Shown piece after piece: positions 30,667-43,046 of a stretch of DNA of 64,000 nucleotides. Source of the stretch: Linum tenue (lineage: Eukaryota > Streptophyta > Magnoliopsida > Malpighiales > Linaceae); assembly GCA_946122785.1 (NCBI GenBank), contig CAMGYJ010000004.1, forward strand, positions 19,676,150-19,740,149, read 5' to 3'. Made by a program: the position numbers and the translations under genes. The stretch's first letter is position 1; each line of letters begins with the position of its first letter. The notes beneath the pieces are model-generated. The model was not told the origin of the DNA, ran no database searches, and saw nothing but the letters and a program-made list of their open reading frames with translations.

Positions 30667-33456
30667 TAAAAAAATAATTGGAATGGAGTTCCAATTTGGT
30701 AAGTTGGAATTTCTATGAGATTACTAGTTTTGTTTTTTTGCCTGAGTTGCGAGTGTTTGAGACTTAACTATGTGTACTTTCATTTTTGGTTTACTCTTGA
30801 CAAATGTCAAATTGCAGAACAAAAGGTGGGGGAAATGAGTTTGGTGTATGTTTCACAAGTGGGGAGGAAAAAGAAACAGGAATAATTGTCGGCTCAAACA
30901 AAAACGATGGGAACAATTACCAGCAAATACAAAAGCAAATGTGGCTACATAGAAAATGCGCTTAGTTGTCCCATATGGCAAAGATTAGTGTCATCCTCCT
31001 AAAGTATAGTATATCTCTGTATTTGAAGTTTTTAATAGCGTGTTTGGATAGGTTTATTTAAAATATATGTATTTGAAATACTAACATTTAAACTACATGT
31101 AATTCAAATTTGTTGTTTGGATATTCATTTGTAATTTGTTTGTATTTTAATTTTTATCATTTTTTAATCTAATTTTGAATTTTCTAATCACTTACTACAA
31201 ATTTTGATAAATTACAGTTTGGTAACCAAAAAAATACTCCACCCATCAAACTTACCAAACCGGTTTTTTCAAAGCTCAGGCTAACAAAAAGTTCAGATCT
31301 AAGCTTATTTCATCATCATTTCGTTTCAATCATACCTACAAGTATACAATATCATTCAATTGATCAGTCCCTCCACCTTAATCAGCTTGAACTTCCTGCC
31401 CAAAGCCATAACCTTCCTCCAGAATCAAATGACATAATCAGATCTTTTAATGAACTTGCTGATGTTCAGTCGATTAACATGATCGCTCAAACTATCCAAA
31501 GTCGTGATTATAGTTCCTTGCGCTATTTTCAACATGACTGCTACAACAACTGCATAAACCCTTCTCACTAAGGAATTGAGACCTTGGTAATTCTGTTTCT
31601 CAATCCTCTACTTACCAGATACGAAGATACCCAATTTCATCTCTTGAAGGATATCAGTTTAGCAAAGGAGTAGAGTGGTAGATAGTGAGAAGCATTTACC
31701 GAGTTATTGACTCGCCGAAATCCAGTGATTTGTCGTTGTCATCAGTCGTCTCACTTCGTACAACTTTCTATTTGTTCTGGCGAGACGAATCCGGAAGACG
31801 AAACGTTGTGGCTTGTGGGTTCTGAAGAGGCGTTGTGGCTTGTGGGTTCTGAAGTCAAATGTGATACTTTTCATTACTTAATTCCCTTTTTATCAACTAC
31901 AACCTCTCATCCATTTTGCTATATTTTGATCAAAGAAAAATGAACTCTTCAAAACACGTGTCGATTATAGTATTATCACTGTCATATCAACTGGTATGAT
32001 ATTGATATAAATGACATAGAACTTATATGAAATGATAGGAACTTATATGAGCTAATATGATCTTGATATGAATGAAATAGAAGATAACTGATACAATCTT
32101 GATATGAATAACATAAACTTGATCTGATATGACCTAGAAAAAAATTTCTCCAAAAATTATCAAAATGGATATCATCTTGTAAAGCACAAAATTCTGATTT
32201 TTCTACTAAATGTTTTTTCTGAATCCGACATAAAATGAATGCGCCATGATCCGTTGAATTTTAGTAAGAGAATTGAAAAGTGCCGATGAATTCGCGTAGT
32301 CCACTACAAAATCCGGACAGACCTCATTTTTCCTCTCCACCTCTTTATAATAATGATTATTAAATATCTCATTCCCAAATTATAACCATTAGATCTAATT
32401 TTATAGTACTACAAAAATAAATGAGTTTTGTACCCTACCCCTGACTTTAATTGCACTTATTTTGAGAAATACATGAGACCATTACATATTTTGCGAGTAT
32501 TCGTGGAGATTTAGGCATTTAGATAGTCTTGAAATGACGTAAAAGAAAAGCAACGCAAGGAACATTTAAGTCATTGATGACCAAGCATGCATTATCCTAC
32601 ATGTTTATGAACAAATCAAAAAGTAAATTACATTTTATTTTTGGGAAAACACCACTATAACAATCGAATTATTAAACAAATGCCACTTGTGTGCTAATGT
32701 ATCAAATATTTTATTCATGTACTCAACTATGATAATTTGTGTCATTTGTATCCTTGCAGTTTCGTTGACCGTTAGATATAACAATTGACCAGACGATTTT
32801 GAAAACGACGTCAGATTGGGGCCGGCGTGACATCAACGTGGCCGACACATCGATGCCACATCATTGCCACATCATTTCGTTCCTACGTTTTGAGGAAGAC
32901 ATGTATAATTTGTTTTGGGAAATTTGAATTGATGTGGTTGTAGTATAATTTTATTATTATTTTTTTCATTTCTGGTAAACTAATGATACATTAATATCAT
33001 GCAAGGTACATATCAGTTATTTCTCGTTACATTTTGATCGTCAACTAATATATTTTTTCTGACAAACGAACATGCCTGCCATTTGGCATATGTTCAAAAT
33101 TGAAGGACTATATATGCCGCATTTGTTAATTAAAAAAACGCATTTGCAAAAAAATAATATGTAAATATGACGTTATTTTGTAAACCCCACCAGGTTTATT
33201 ATATATATTATCTAATATGATTCTTGTCATCAAATTAATTAGCATCATTTTTTAATTTATATTTACACCCACACATACTAACTTGAATTAAAAGAGTTAA
33301 GAAGCATCCCACCACCGCGGTTTAAGGGGAAAAAAAGGGTTAACAAACATTTAATTGTAGTTGGCATATATATAAGGTAGACTTAGTGTGTCTGCATTTT
33401 GGTGGAGAGAGTAAATGGGGAGGGATTAATTAGGGGTCTGTATATACGTATACAAT
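30667..33456. other. AT-rich intergenic region
   Basis: No gene is seen. A 24-bp phrase CGTTGTGGCTTGTGGGTTC... is directly repeated at about 31804-31853. Around 31985-32135 there are loose repeats of TTGATATGAATGAAATAGA. The rest looks like decayed spacer. Confidence 0.4.
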
Positions 33457-34662
33457 CGGAGATTTTTCCAGAAATAGTACTGTTTAATTTTTTTTCCTCC
33501 AAAAATAGCACCCAATTCCAAAAAAAGTCAAAAAATAGTATCCACTTCTGCAAAATCGTCACCATTACCAGCGGTTTAGGCGACAACCGCCACCCGGGGC
33601 GTGTTTTTCGATGAAAACAGCACTGGTAAGGGGCGATTTTGCAGACCGCACCTCCACCATGCGGTTTGGTTGCAGAACGCACCCCCACCATGCGGTCTGT
33701 TTTTTTTTTTTTTTTGAAAAATCCTAACCTAGGTGGAAACTTCAAACGAACGTATCTTTGTGTTCGGGTATCCGATCGTCGCGAATTATTTTTTAATTCC
33801 GCATAACCTTTTGAGATCTTGCAAGCCGAAGACTGTCGAAGGTGATTTGGTCCCACCTTCGTCCGAAAAAATGTCGTTTGCTACCCCGAATGAGCTTTTT
33901 TCCGATTTCGTCAATCTTTGGACAACCATAAATTTGTGCTCCAAAATCCAAACGACATGAAATATTTTTTATTTCGCATAAATTTTTAAGGAATACAGTT
34001 TTTATCATAGACATCATTTCAAGATGTAAGTGGATTGCTGAGAAGGGAAGGTAAGCTATTCCCAAAATCCTGTATATCCAAAAATAATTCCTGTTTTGAA
34101 AATTCATTCCTAGTAAAAATTGTAGTCCTTAAAAGGTTATGCGAATTAAAAAAAAAATTCCATGTCGTTCGGATTTTGGAGCACAAAGTTATGGTTGTCC
34201 AAAGTTTGACGAAATATGAAAAAAGCTCGTTCGGGGTAGCAAACGACATTTTTTGGGACAAAAGCGGGACCAAACCACCTTCGGCAGACTTCGCCTTGCA
34301 AGATCTCAAAAGGTTATGCGGAATCAAAAAAAAAAAAAAATCGCGACGATCGGAAACCCGAACACAAAGATAAGTTTGTTTTAAGTTTCCGCCTAGGTTA
34401 GGATTTAAAAAAAAAAACAGACCGCGTGGTGGGGGTGCGGTCTGCAACCAAACCGCATGGTGGGGGTGCGGTTTGCAAAACCGCCCCCTACCAGTGCGGT
34501 TTTCATCGAAAAATGCACCTCCGGGTGGCGGTTTTCACCTAAACCGCTGGTACGGGTGGCGGTTTTGCAGAAAGTGTGCTATTTTTGGAATTTTTCGGAG
34601 TTGGGTGCTATTTTTGGAATTTTTTTTTAAACAGTGCTATTTTTGGAAAAAACCCATACAAT
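33450..34662. mobile_element. Foldback element with about 0.57-kb arms
   Basis: The element is 33457-34655 with putative 7-bp direct repeats ATACAAT at 33450-33456 and 34656-34662. The two halves are reverse complements around about 34057. Paired landmarks are AAATAGCACCCAA, CAGCGGTTTAGG, CGACAACCGCCACCCGG-like and CCTAACCTAGG, with poly-A/T length differences. There is no transposase. ORFs on both strands are antisense images of each other and are not genes. The class is uncertain (long-TIR MULE or hAT derivative). Confidence 0.85.
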
Positions 34663-35480
34663 TGCAGGAAGTTCCCCGTGACCCGTGTGGTGTACCTGTA
34701 GAGGACGGCGTAAAGGGGTTGGCGGAGCGCGCACCTGCCGCGCAATCCCGCCCTTCGGTGCGTCATCTCTCTTTCCTTGTCACGTTCCGCCCGATTTTGG
34801 ACTTCTTGTCAGTGTTATTAAAGCCGAGCCGAGCCGCTCGGCCCGACCGGAAAAACCACCATCCGGTCACAAAATCGGCTCGGAACACTCCAAAAGCCGC
34901 TTCGGTTGACGAGCGGCCGAGGCGGTTAACCGCTTGAGCCGATCAAGCCGCTCGTCCGGTTGTTGCTATTCAGTCGTTAAATTTAATTAAAAAAATTGTA
35001 GAAAATTGAAAATGGAAATAAACCAAAAACGTCGGGCTCTCAAATTGAATCTTTGTTTCCATTGCACAATTTCGAAGGAAAGAGACGAGCTCTGATTAAG
35101 AATTGTCCATTATTTGTACTGATAACATTTATTAGGTACCAGTTCTCTAACGATTTTTAAACGGTCTAATGCTGGTTAGACCACTAAAGTGCGAACCGTT
35201 CGCATTACCGGGTTATGCTCCGATTCGATTCTGACAACATTGCTTCTTGTCCTTTTCGGGTCCAAATTTGGACCTAAATTCCAGCCCAAATGAAACTCTT
35301 GGACCTTTGGAACCACAATTAAGTGGATTTGGTTCAATTTTCTGGAATTTTAAAACCACAATAAAGGTGGTATAAACGACGCAGTTGCAGCATTTATAAG
35401 TGGCAGCAATCCTCTTGTTCTGCTTGTACATTTCTTCCCATGCATCCCTATGTAAACAATTAATCCACCTTCAGCTACAA
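34663..35480. other. Intergenic region
   Basis: No gene is seen. 34815-34965 is rich in GAGCCG/CGGCTC inverted motifs, possibly a decayed MITE. Confidence 0.3.
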
Positions 35481-35485
35481 CTGTC
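35481..35485 (+). repeat. Target-site duplication CTGTC (left)
   Basis: Identical to 41585-41589 on the other side of the young copia element. Confidence 0.95.
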
Positions 35486-35981
35486 TGTTAGAAATATAAC
35501 AGAATTTGCATAAGCAATTCTCCGGATATCATATTGTTAGATTATCAAAGGTTTTTAGAAATACCTGGAACTGTGTTGTTGATCGCCAAGAGCTTGATGC
35601 GGAATCTGGAAGACGATCTACAACCGGACGATACTTCTTGGAGCACGATCCGGGAGGTTTTGTGATCTTCCTCAACCAAGCCGCCTCAGTTCCTTTACGG
35701 GAGAGCTCTCATCTTCCTGATGGGGAGAAGATGAGATTATTTGGTCTTGGTGTATTGGGGACCACAACCTCTAGATTCTTTTATATACTATGTTTAGCTA
35801 GGGTTCCCATAAAACCCTAATTAGGTTTAGTATCTGGTTTCCACTCATTGGGCCCATGTTGGGTTTAAGCAGTCATGGGCTTGACAAAATTGATCACTTA
35901 AAATAGCCCATCAAAATCAAATACCCCATATAATGTTTGTGAATTGATAGTCCACTTAAGATAGGAATAAAATTCCTAACA
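35486..35981 (-). repeat. 3' LTR of young copia derivative
   Basis: Reads TGTTAGGAATTTTATTCC...TTATATTTCTAACA in element orientation. 496 bp, the same length as 41089-41584. Confidence 0.95.
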
Positions 35982-35998
35982 ATCTCCCACTTGGACTG
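35982..35998 (-). promoter_or_regulatory. Polypurine tract
   Basis: Minus-strand CAGTCCAAGTGGGAGAT abuts the 3' LTR start TGTTAGG; AAGTGGGAGAT is the usual PPT of this copia group. Confidence 0.85.
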
Positions 35999-36399
35999 TC
36001 TAATTGCACAAATACTTATATTACAAAATTCTTTAGGCGCGCAACCGTATGGTATTTGTACAACAACTACTTCTTAACAATCTGGTCCACCTCATGTATC
36101 AACAATGGAACCAACGCGGCTTTAATCACGATATGATAATGATTAAACCACCATGATCACCACACCAATACACTTAATGACATAGATCAAATATGGATGA
36201 GTGGCATGAAAATTACATGCAATGTGATCTTCAACATGCCTATTTTCAACTGGTCCTACTTTAGTCCTTAGTGAGATCAACTGAAATTCCTTCATACAAT
36301 ATGATCACTGTATAACTGAAGGCACTTTAATTTTCAAATAGACTATAGAAAACCATCACTTTATTCTGCAGAAATTAGTTTAGTCATAACTATTGAACA

Positions 36400-38350
36400 T
36401 ACTTAAATGACTCACACTATACCAAGGTACCATCCGGAATAACACTCATGTGAGCAACGTGCTCGTGGAAAACTTTAGGTGTCAAACCTTTGGCTAATGG
36501 ACAAGCCAGCATTAGTCATGTCTTTAATGTTCAATAGAAACTTGTCTATTTTGAACCTCTTTAACCACCATGAGCTTGATGTCAATATATTTGACTTCTG
36601 AAATCCGTGGTAATGATAGTGTATCACTATCAAATCATTGTCACTGTTAACCTTTAATGACTTACCAATGTCATTTTAGTGACATAACTTTGCTACCATA
36701 ATTGGAAGTCTCAAGATATGCTTTGAACTCTACCCAACACTGAAGGGTAACCTGATGTAGAGTTTATGCTACCTTAACATCCTGTAACATCAGAGTCAGA
36801 GTACTTGATGATCTCTAAATTATCTGATCTCTAACAAATTTGCATGAATTCTTTTATCAACTTTAGTAAACGCGTTACACGTTTGAATCATTCTAGTGTT
36901 TCATGCATAGACCAATCAAATATCTGCCAAAAACTCTGACTAGAAATGCTTTATTGGGATGAGAATAAACTAAAGTATACATTAGATCTTTAATGTAAAT
37001 ATGCATTCAAGAGATTTTGTATCTTAATTTCTTATATATAATTGGGGCACTGATTGAGACCAAAACTGTCTCCCTTAGCTACAACACATCTCCTGGTTTA
37101 CTAACTTATTCTACTTGCACCTTAAGTAGAACAACCATGATGTATAAAACAGGAAAATGAATTTACTCCCACTGAAATTAAGATATACACAATCATCTCC
37201 AACGTTAGTCTCTAAATCTGAATGAGCTAATAACATGAGAATCATTGTGACATCAATAATGAGATGCTTATATGAGCCACCATTGCCATTATATTCCTTA
37301 AAGAGTCTTTCAAATATACCAGAGAGAAAGTATCTTTGAGCCAACACTTTCCTTATTAGTAAAGCATTAGAGACCAACATGCCTTATATCTCTCATTGAA
37401 TTCACCACATGGCATCAATCCACTTTTCATAACTGTTCATGACTTGACTAAAATTGAATCATTAGTCAACCTGATGTCATGTATATATTCTTTGAAGAAC
37501 AACGATATTGTTAGCTAGAATCGTCCATCTTCTACTTTGTGGATATACTTAATGACACTTCTTGAGTGTGTTGAGTTTGTGTGGTAACAATATTCCTTAT
37601 GTTTCCTTCCCCCAAAACTCAAAATACTCAAGAAATCTCACATTTCTCATTTAAAAACTTCTTGAGGTGGGATTATAAAACTTGTAGCCTCGAGAGTACT
37701 ATTGAGTAGCCAACAAAGTATAAGTTAATTCTTTTGTCCATTATACCTTCTTGTACCTTACAAGGTATTTCCTAAGTTGGACAACCCTAAATGTGCAAGG
37801 TCCTTATTGCACTTATTGGTTACATTAACTACCTTCTGGATACTCAATTTAAGGATGTACGTTGTAACCTTTATGGCTTTTATCCAAATGGAGTCTAGTA
37901 AGTAGAAATACTCCTCACCATGTCCTTAAGAGTTCAACGAAACCATAACATCCTTAACTCTCTATTTGTTCCTTTTACTGAGAATTTGAGGTTTAGTGAT
38001 TGAGTTCAGTCTCATCTCGTATCTTCCCTCCTCTCCTTTTGTGAATATTAGTACTCACCTAAAACTTCATGGAGGAAGATTAATTAAACCAAGTGTTGAG
38101 TATGTCTTTTGACACCTCCAAAATATAATACACTTGTACATTGCCTTTACACTTTATGGATTAAATTACCTCAATAGGCAGCTTACTCCGGATCCTTTTA
38201 TGTTTTTGGCAAAAACTGTATTATTACTTCAATCAACCTCAGAGCCATCTCAGTATAATAGCCCCATAATTATTCATCGAATAGAGCGCTTAATGATCAT
38301 CATGCACACTGAATTGGATATATCTCTATTTGCTATTATTAAATCTCATT
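36400..38350 (-). pseudogene. Decayed copia pol (integrase, RT, RNase H fragments)
   Basis: Stop-ridden and frameshifted, but recognisable on the minus strand. Integrase end: RGYKFYNPTSRSFF-like and VRFLEYFEF at about 37560-37720. RT: VGDDCVYLNFSGSKFIFLF near 37150-37200, after which the YVDD core is lost. RT/RNase H linker: VYSHPNKAFLVRVFGRYLIG near 36940. RNase H: LEIIKYSDSDVTGC near 36800, VKYIDIKLMVVKE near 36580, and GLTPKVFHEHVAHMSVIPDG near 36450. Order and strand agree with the PBS and PPT. No intact domain remains. Confidence 0.75.
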
Positions 38351-38699
38351 GAGATTTTCCGAAGTAGAATAGAGATTGTTCCACATAAAAGCGCAAGATC
38401 AATGCCCATATATCGAGAATAATTATCTTGAATTTACTTTAAATTCTTTAGATTCATCCCATTTAACATAAGAGTTAACTTTAATTTCGACAGAAATGTT
38501 TAAACCAAAGCACGAAAAACTATATTGAGATAAAAGAAAACACACATCAATCCATTTAATTAAACAAGACAATAAAATTATTCAATTTTGGCGACCCATC
38601 ATAAGATACTAAATGCAACATTAATTCTTAGTCTTTGGACAGAGAAATTAACTGCGAGCAGTACTCTTAAAACAATGATCAAATACTGATAATAAGTTC

Positions 38700-39620
38700 C
38701 GTCAAACAACAATCTATCTTTGGACCGACTGTTATTCACATGAACATTAACTTTATAATTATCACGTATTTATCATTAAGGTGTTTGATTACTCGGCCAG
38801 TTAGTGTCGTCCTTTGGGTCGATCACTACCCACATAAGTAACCTTACACGTACATCCATGTATTCTAGGTTAAATAATTTTTCGCAAGTAGAGGTTACTT
38901 TGGCAACATACTGCTAAAATTAAGTTAATTAAAATATTGGACAATTCTCTCATAATCACAGAATTCCAAATAAGTGATTAATTATCCTTAAGAGAGAATT
39001 TCAACAATAATTATAAATAAAGGTTTACTCCATCTTAAGACACCTTGCACTCCATTAATATTTTATATTTGGACAAAATATTAACTTGTAAGTGATGTCT
39101 TATGACACAGTAATTAAATGTTGATGACAAGAACATGCGAAACAATAAATCTACCTTTGGGCTGATTTAAAATTCACACGTGAACCGAATAATCACCACA
39201 CATTTATTACTATTTGTACACATATGATTTTCTTAAATATTCACCTACCTTTGGGCTAGTGAATATATATAGTTCATAGGCACAAAAATATAAACCTTTA
39301 CTTTACAGGGATTTAAAATTGTCAACCGACCCCAAAATTTGGTCACTGAAATGAGGCTTATATTCCTCATAAACTAGTATTGTTTACAAACAAATTACAA
39401 GCTATGAAATGCACAAAGTTACCTTAAAGTGCATTTTTAATGGTCCAACGACCATCAAGCAAGATAAAATACTAACGACAAGTCCTGTCAAATAATAGTT
39501 TGTCTTTGGACTAACTATTATTCACATGGAAAACTATCTTGACAGTCATCACATATTTATCGTTGATGTGTATTGTTATTTGGCCAAATAATATCTACCT
39601 TTGAGCTGAACATTATTCGC
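38700..39620 (-). repeat. Dispersed CTTTGGGCTGA module in retroelement leader
   Basis: Six degenerate copies of TACCTTTGGGCTGA followed by ATTATTCACA-like text are seen near 38713, 38810, 39150, 39247, 39502 and 39597 (plus-strand view). They lie between the decayed pol and the PBS, where gag is expected. No ORF runs through them. Confidence 0.6.
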
Positions 39621-39844
39621 ATAAATAACCAAACACAATATAAGGCTTGTATGCTTCAAACAAATATATATAATATATTATCACACCAAATTAAAGCCGA
39701 AATAGTGATGTTATTGGAATTATCAAATCAAACATTAAGATCATCCCGAAACTATTATTATTAACCTTTATGGATACCCGGTGCCAAAGGATTGAACAAA
39801 TAATAATTAAATTATTATTATTATTAAAACTCTCCCCACAGAAA

Positions 39845-40695
39845 CACAATTCCGTAACCGAATGGGAAAGCAGGGGGAAAAAATAAATAAAACTGTAAAG
39901 GCACCATTAGTATCCGCAATTCCCAAAGTGGTTTCAACACATGGAGTATAACCGGCTCAAGTAAGAAAACCAAACTATTATCCCTTAACCGAAATAATAA
40001 TTATTATTACATAAATTAATTTGGCTCCCATCTCCCTAAATCGGTTCAGTGTCACCATTAAGATTTAAGAATAGTCTTAACCCACAAAATTCTGTAACCG
40101 AAGGATAAAATAATTACACTATGAACATACATTGCCAATGCAACAAAACCTGATTAACCCAATGAAAAGCTTTCATCACTTATCGGTTCCTGAGCTTTAC
40201 GGAAGTTAATTAATTATTATATTAAACCATCAATTTCCGTAACCGGCACTAAAATTATCAATATGATAATTTCCAACTTTACCGTAAGAAAAAAGGTTTA
40301 CTAAAAGTAATAATCATCAACATTATTATCTAATAAAAGAAACCAGGAAGCAAGCTTCTGTAACCGAAAACAATAAAACATTATGGAAAGATTCAATTAT
40401 TATAATAATATCAATCGGCGGAAAAATGTCTCTTTTCACCGAGAGATTATAAATATATAATAATATATAGAGCATTCCCTTTAATTGTTTCCGTAAGTTG
40501 AACAAACATGTAGCTATGGAACTCCACTAATGTATATATCCAAAGCTCCGTAACTGAAACAAACACTAAATTAATCCCACTTACTGTGGGAAATAATAAT
40601 GCAAACTGTCCCATAACTGGCCATTGATCGTATTTTAACGATAGGGAATAAAAATTACCCCCCACTTCATTCCCCATAACCGCAACCGAAGAGTA
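39845..40695 (-). repeat. Dispersed CCGTAACCGAA module in retroelement leader
   Basis: Copies of TTCCGTAACCGAA (minus TTCGGTTACGGAA) or close variants are seen near 39850, 39946, 39984, 40091, 40235, 40357, 40547, 40610 and 40675, with an inverse form near 40185. They are separated by (ATT)n-rich spacers. This is the leader region downstream of the PBS. Confidence 0.65.
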
Positions 40696-41074
40696 AAACC
40701 AAACAATTCCAAACGTAAAAAAATAATAATAATAACAATCGGAAAACGTTTGGAAGTCTCCGATCAAGACAACCGGAGTAAAAAAAATTGGCCGGATTTC
40801 AGAAACAGCTTCTCCCAGTCGCAAGAAAAAAAAAATGAACAACAACAATTGCATTCATGGAATCTAGCACTGCATTTTTGGAAGAGCTAAATAGTAGCAA
40901 TAGCATGCAGTATAGACTAAAACAATTAACTAATTTTTCTGGATTCATGCACGAAACCGAAGCATAAGAAAGTAGAACGAGACTGTAATCATGCATTGAG
41001 CATACCAAAAAGAATTCCAAGGAGAAACCATAGAACCAAGATGCGAAACCCCAATAATCAAACAAATATGATAA

Positions 41075-41086
41075 GCTCTGATACCA
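41075..41086 (-). promoter_or_regulatory. Primer binding site (tRNA-iMet)
   Basis: Minus TGGTATCAGAGC, two bases inside the 5' LTR. Confidence 0.93.
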
Positions 41087-41088
41087 CT

Positions 41089-41584
41089 TGTTAGAAATAT
41101 AACAGAATTTGCATAAGCAATTCCCCGGATATCATATTGTTAGATTATCAAAGGTTTGTAGAAATACCTGGAACTGTGTTGTTGATCGCCAAGAGCTTGA
41201 TGCGGAATCTGAAAGACGATCTACAGCCGGACGATACTTCTTGGAGCACGATCCGGGAGGTTTTGTGATCTTCCTCAACCAAGCCGCCTCAGTTCCTTTA
41301 CGGGAGAGCTCTCATCTTCCTGATGGGGAGAAGATGAGATTATTTGGTCTTGGTGTATTGGGGACCACAACCTCTAGATTCTTTTATATACTATGTTTAG
41401 CTAGGGTTCCCATAAAACCCTAATTAGGTTTAGTATCTGGTTTCCACTCATTGGGCCCATATTGGGTTTAAGCAGTCATGGGCTTGACAAAATTGATCAC
41501 TTAAAATAGCCCATCAAAATCAAATACCCCATATAATGTTTGTGAATTGATAGTCCACTTAAGATAGGAATAAAATTCCTAACA
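41089..41584 (-). repeat. 5' LTR of young copia derivative
   Basis: 496 bp, about 99% identical by eye to 35486-35981. Right flank CTGTC. Confidence 0.95.
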
Positions 41585-41825
41585 CTGTCCAGTTTGGAAT
41601 TTCAGACTTTAGATAGTTTAGATAGTTTGGAATTTCAGACTTGTTTTAATTAATTTGTTCTTTCTTCTTTGGTTGCATTCATATATGGTACATTAGTTGA
41701 CAATATTCAAACAAGAAGAGGCATCAATATCACAGCTATACGATTTTTTGCATAGTGATCATCGCATGAGGGACTAATTCATTCTGTTACGTACGTTGTT
41801 TACTGAACTATATATCATTCATGAC

Positions 41826-41833
41826 TATATAAA
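41826..41833 (+). promoter_or_regulatory. TATA box of nsLTP gene 2
   Basis: TATATAAA 50 nt before the ATG at 41883. It excludes upstream in-frame starts, which would precede the promoter. The copia insertion ends only about 240 bp upstream and may have replaced distal promoter elements. Confidence 0.75.
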
Positions 41834-41882
41834 AGTCCACTCTGCCATTTCATCCGACACACCATCATATCATTATCGTATC

Positions 41883-42422
41883 ATGATGAACAACAACACA
41901 TGGAACGTAGCCATGGCAGTCGTCGCGTTGTTCCTCACTGCAGTCGGCGACTGGAGCGGGCGTAGTAGTGGGGCCCATGCATCGTCCCTCAGCAACTGCC
42001 GCTACGTGCTGGACCATGCAAAGGCATGCAAGAACTACATCACCGGCAAGGAAGACGGCGTCACCGACGTCTGCTGCCACGGGCTGCGCAAGCTGGTCCG
42101 CAAGACGGCCGGCGACGTCGAGCAGCAGAAGGATGTGTGCAGCTGCTCCGCCAAAATTTTCGAGCGGTTGAAGGATGTGCAAGAAGACAGGCTGGCTCTG
42201 CTCTCCTCGAATTGCAGAGCTAGGATCCCTTTCACGCTCGCCAAGAGTCCCGACTGTGACAAGTAAGTATAACTGTACGAGGAATTATTTGATAAATTGT
42301 ACGTCAGATTATCAACTAATCCAAGATTATGCATATAGCCATATACTTAAATCAGTATTAATTAGTTATCTACTGAAATTTATTACTTTTTTTTTGTTGT
42401 GGTTTTCAGCATAGGGAATTGA
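41883..42422 (+). CDS. Non-specific lipid transfer protein, divergent paralogue (two exons)
   Basis: A secreted eight-cysteine lipid-binding protein. Exon 1 is 41883-42262, intron 42263-42409 (AA|GTAAGTAT...TTTTCAG), exon 2 42410-42422 (CATAGGGAATTGA), giving 130 residues ending PDCDNIGN. The signal peptide is about MMNNNTWNVAMAVVALFLTA followed by a short Gly/Ser/Arg spacer. Cysteine pattern: C-X9-C-X14-CC-X20-CSC-X22-C-X13-C, close to type 1. The coding region is GC-rich relative to its flanks and differs considerably from the other two copies, so this is not a recent duplicate. The start was chosen because it lies after the TATA box and begins the hydrophobic segment. Confidence 0.9.
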
Positions 42423-42604
42423 AGCGGGTGACCATCCTATATGTTTGATCGTCGATCTGAGGAATAGATCGAGCTGGAGTATGATAGGAGTGAAGTTTTC
42501 AGTTGTTTAGCAGTTTTTTAGCCACCTTTTTTTGTGGCGGGTACTATATTTGGTTTTGAAGAAATGTTTTGTTTTGTAGCTGAAATTTAATTTTGTGTTC
42601 AGAT

Positions 42605-43046
42605 TAGGACTGACTATTTGGTTTGGGTTTTTTGGTTTTACCCGAAATCGGATCGTATAACTCGGACCGGGATCGGATAGTAAACAATCCAATCCAATTC
42701 AATCTTTGGGCTTAGATTTGAGGTAAAAAATCGTTCGGGACCGGATCAAAAACTGGATAAAGACCAGATAAGAGAGCTCAACACAAAAAACTTAAGGATA
42801 ATTTGCATAAACGGTCACAAACCTTTGCACTTAATACAAACTTAACCAACTCCTCACCCTTTCAGGTCTTAGGCCACTCAAATCCCCACAAGGTTAATAT
42901 AAAATCAAGACCGAATTGGAACCGGACCGGATCAAGACCGGACTGCATCCAATCCAATTTTTTGTCCTTATATTTTAAAAAAGATCGGACTGGACCGGAT
43001 CAATTTGGACTAATTTAACTGGACTGAATCGTATAGCCACCTCTAG
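42605..43046. mobile_element. Putative hAT-like MITE
   Basis: Rich in GGACCGGATC-type motifs. Ends TAGGACTGACTATTTGG and (inverse) CTAGAGGTGGCTATACG; near-matching flanks TTCAGAT (42598-42604) and TTCAAAT (43047-43053). The related text GTGGCTATCCGGACCAGTCC occurs at 50200. Non-coding. Confidence 0.5.

Larger units (their letters stand above)
35486..41584 (-). mobile_element. Young non-autonomous Ty1/copia derivative
   Basis: 6,099 bp, minus strand, 496-bp LTRs differing at about five positions by eye, TSD CTGTC, PBS and PPT intact. The interior keeps only a heavily broken pol (36400-38350) plus about 2.7 kb of repeat-rich AT-rich DNA where gag should be. Intact termini and near-identical LTRs with a ruined pol indicate recent mobilisation by proteins supplied elsewhere. 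Confidence 0.93.

Noticed and set aside
33383..34937. Several 60-157-codon ORFs on both strands
   Set aside because: They fall inside the foldback element and are mirror images of each other; no protein motif is present.
40447..41065. Two minus-strand ORFs next to the PBS as possible gag
   Set aside because: They are hydrophobic and Tyr/Phe-rich from AT-rich DNA and overlap the CCGTAACCGAA array; no gag motif.
41796..41882. Upstream in-frame extension of nsLTP gene 2
   Set aside because: It begins without an ATG and includes the TATA box itself, so it cannot be transcribed as coding sequence; the start is ATG 41883.
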